A stretch of DNA of 5,480 bases, taken from NCBI GenBank assembly GCA_959021945.1, contig CAUEYG010000141.1, forward strand, positions 1-5,480, in the 5' to 3' direction. The position numbers and the translations under genes are program-made. Of the stretch, positions 5,331-5,480 are shown in pieces; the stretch's first letter is position 1, and each line of letters starts with the position of its first letter. Source of the stretch: an uncultured Eubacteriales bacterium. Lineage in GTDB: Bacteria > Bacillota > Clostridia > Peptostreptococcales > Anaerovoracaceae. A model generated the notes under the pieces. The model ran no database searches. It had not been told where the DNA came from and saw only the letters and a program-made list of their open reading frames with translations.

Positions 5331-5480
5331 GGAAGGAAGGGTTTGCTCTGGGCACTGGTCCTCGGCCGAAAGGCCTGTGGAGGTGCCCGCCGCAGAACCC
5401 TCTCGCTTTGCGTTTTTTGGAAGGAAGGGTTTGCTCTGGGCACTGGTCCTCGGCCGAAAGGCCTGTGGAGGTGCCCGCCG
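5251..5480. repeat. 88-bp perfect tandem repeat array, 2.6 copies to the window edge
   Basis: Units begin with GGGTTTGCTCTGGG at 5251, 5339 and 5427, an exact period of 88 nt. Copies 1 (5251-5338) and 2 (5339-5426) are identical by eye, and the 54 visible nt of copy 3 (5427-5480) also match. GC content by hand count is about 61 percent, higher than the flanking genes. Each unit holds a branched or imperfect hairpin tipped by GGCC-GAAA-GGCC, then a six-T tract and GGAAGGAA. No start codon with a credible reading frame is seen on the plus strand. The open frames on the minus strand are a by-product of the GC-rich repeat, since 88 is not a multiple of three. The nature is unknown; it could be a dispersed palindromic element, a variable-number repeat or a noncoding RNA array. 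Confidence 0.9.
5338..5418 (+). terminator. Second repeat-borne hairpin with a weaker outer stem
   Basis: Copy 2 keeps the inner helices (GGGCAC/GTGCCC at 5350-5355 and 5383-5388, the GNRA-capped GGCC tip, and the six-T tract at 5413-5418). Its outer stem shrinks to AGGGTT/AACCCT (5338-5343 with 5396-5401), because the bases to the left are GGAAGGA rather than the GCGAGA found before copy 1. It may serve as a back-up terminator for sigG transcripts that escape the first, but its efficiency is unknown. Confidence 0.45.

Noticed and set aside
5081..5443. Long minus-strand open frame (120 residues) running through the repeats into sigG, with a 67-residue relative at 5152-5355
   Set aside because: The two start exactly 88 nt apart, as expected from the repeat. 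The period is not a multiple of three, so the reading frame changes between copies. The frame then runs antisense through sigG, and the composition is arginine- and proline-rich with no recognisable domain.
5251..5480. CRISPR array
   Set aside because: The whole 88-nt unit repeats, with no unique spacers between short repeats, and no cas gene is present.

Overview
The window looks like chromosome from an endospore-forming Clostridia-type Firmicute. A gut Lachnospiraceae-like genome would fit, but the sequence does not fix a genus. The grounds are a forespore sigma factor (SigG), strong AGGAGG-type ribosome binding sites, GTG starts mixed with ATG, tightly packed plus-strand genes, and moderate GC content with a GC-rich repeat at the right end.

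Layout: bases 1-110 hold a perfect AT-rich hairpin, a candidate promoter and the leader of an arginine operon. Bases 111-4367 are argC-argJ-argB-argD, all on the plus strand. The gaps are about 19 nt (argC-argJ) and 10 nt (argJ-argB, using the GTG start chosen here), and argB and argD overlap by 14 nt. Bases 4368-4474 are a 107-nt spacer with no recognisable terminator. It carries a 12-bp perfect inverted repeat whose right arm covers the start codon of the next gene. Bases 4475-5245 encode SigG. Bases 5244-5480 are a GC-rich array of 88-bp tandem repeats, two full copies and a 54-nt partial third. The first copy completes a strong terminator hairpin that begins inside the sigG stop codon, and the window ends inside the array.

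How the genes work together: ArgB phosphorylates N-acetylglutamate, ArgC reduces the acyl phosphate to the semialdehyde, and ArgD transaminates it to N-acetylornithine. ArgJ then releases ornithine while returning the acetyl group to glutamate. This is the cyclic, acetyl-recycling route to ornithine and arginine. No argA, argF, argG, argH, carAB or argR is visible here. ArgC belongs to the short 'type 2' family rather than the longer form.

The two most interesting signals are regulatory. First, the sigG leader can fold so that its ribosome binding site and AUG are paired, but only in transcripts that start upstream of about base 4405, such as read-through from the arg operon. Second, identical 88-bp hairpin-bearing repeats are stacked directly after sigG. 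No new multi-gene system (defence, CRISPR, toxin-antitoxin or mobile element) is visible; every long reading frame is either a recognisable gene or a shadow of one.
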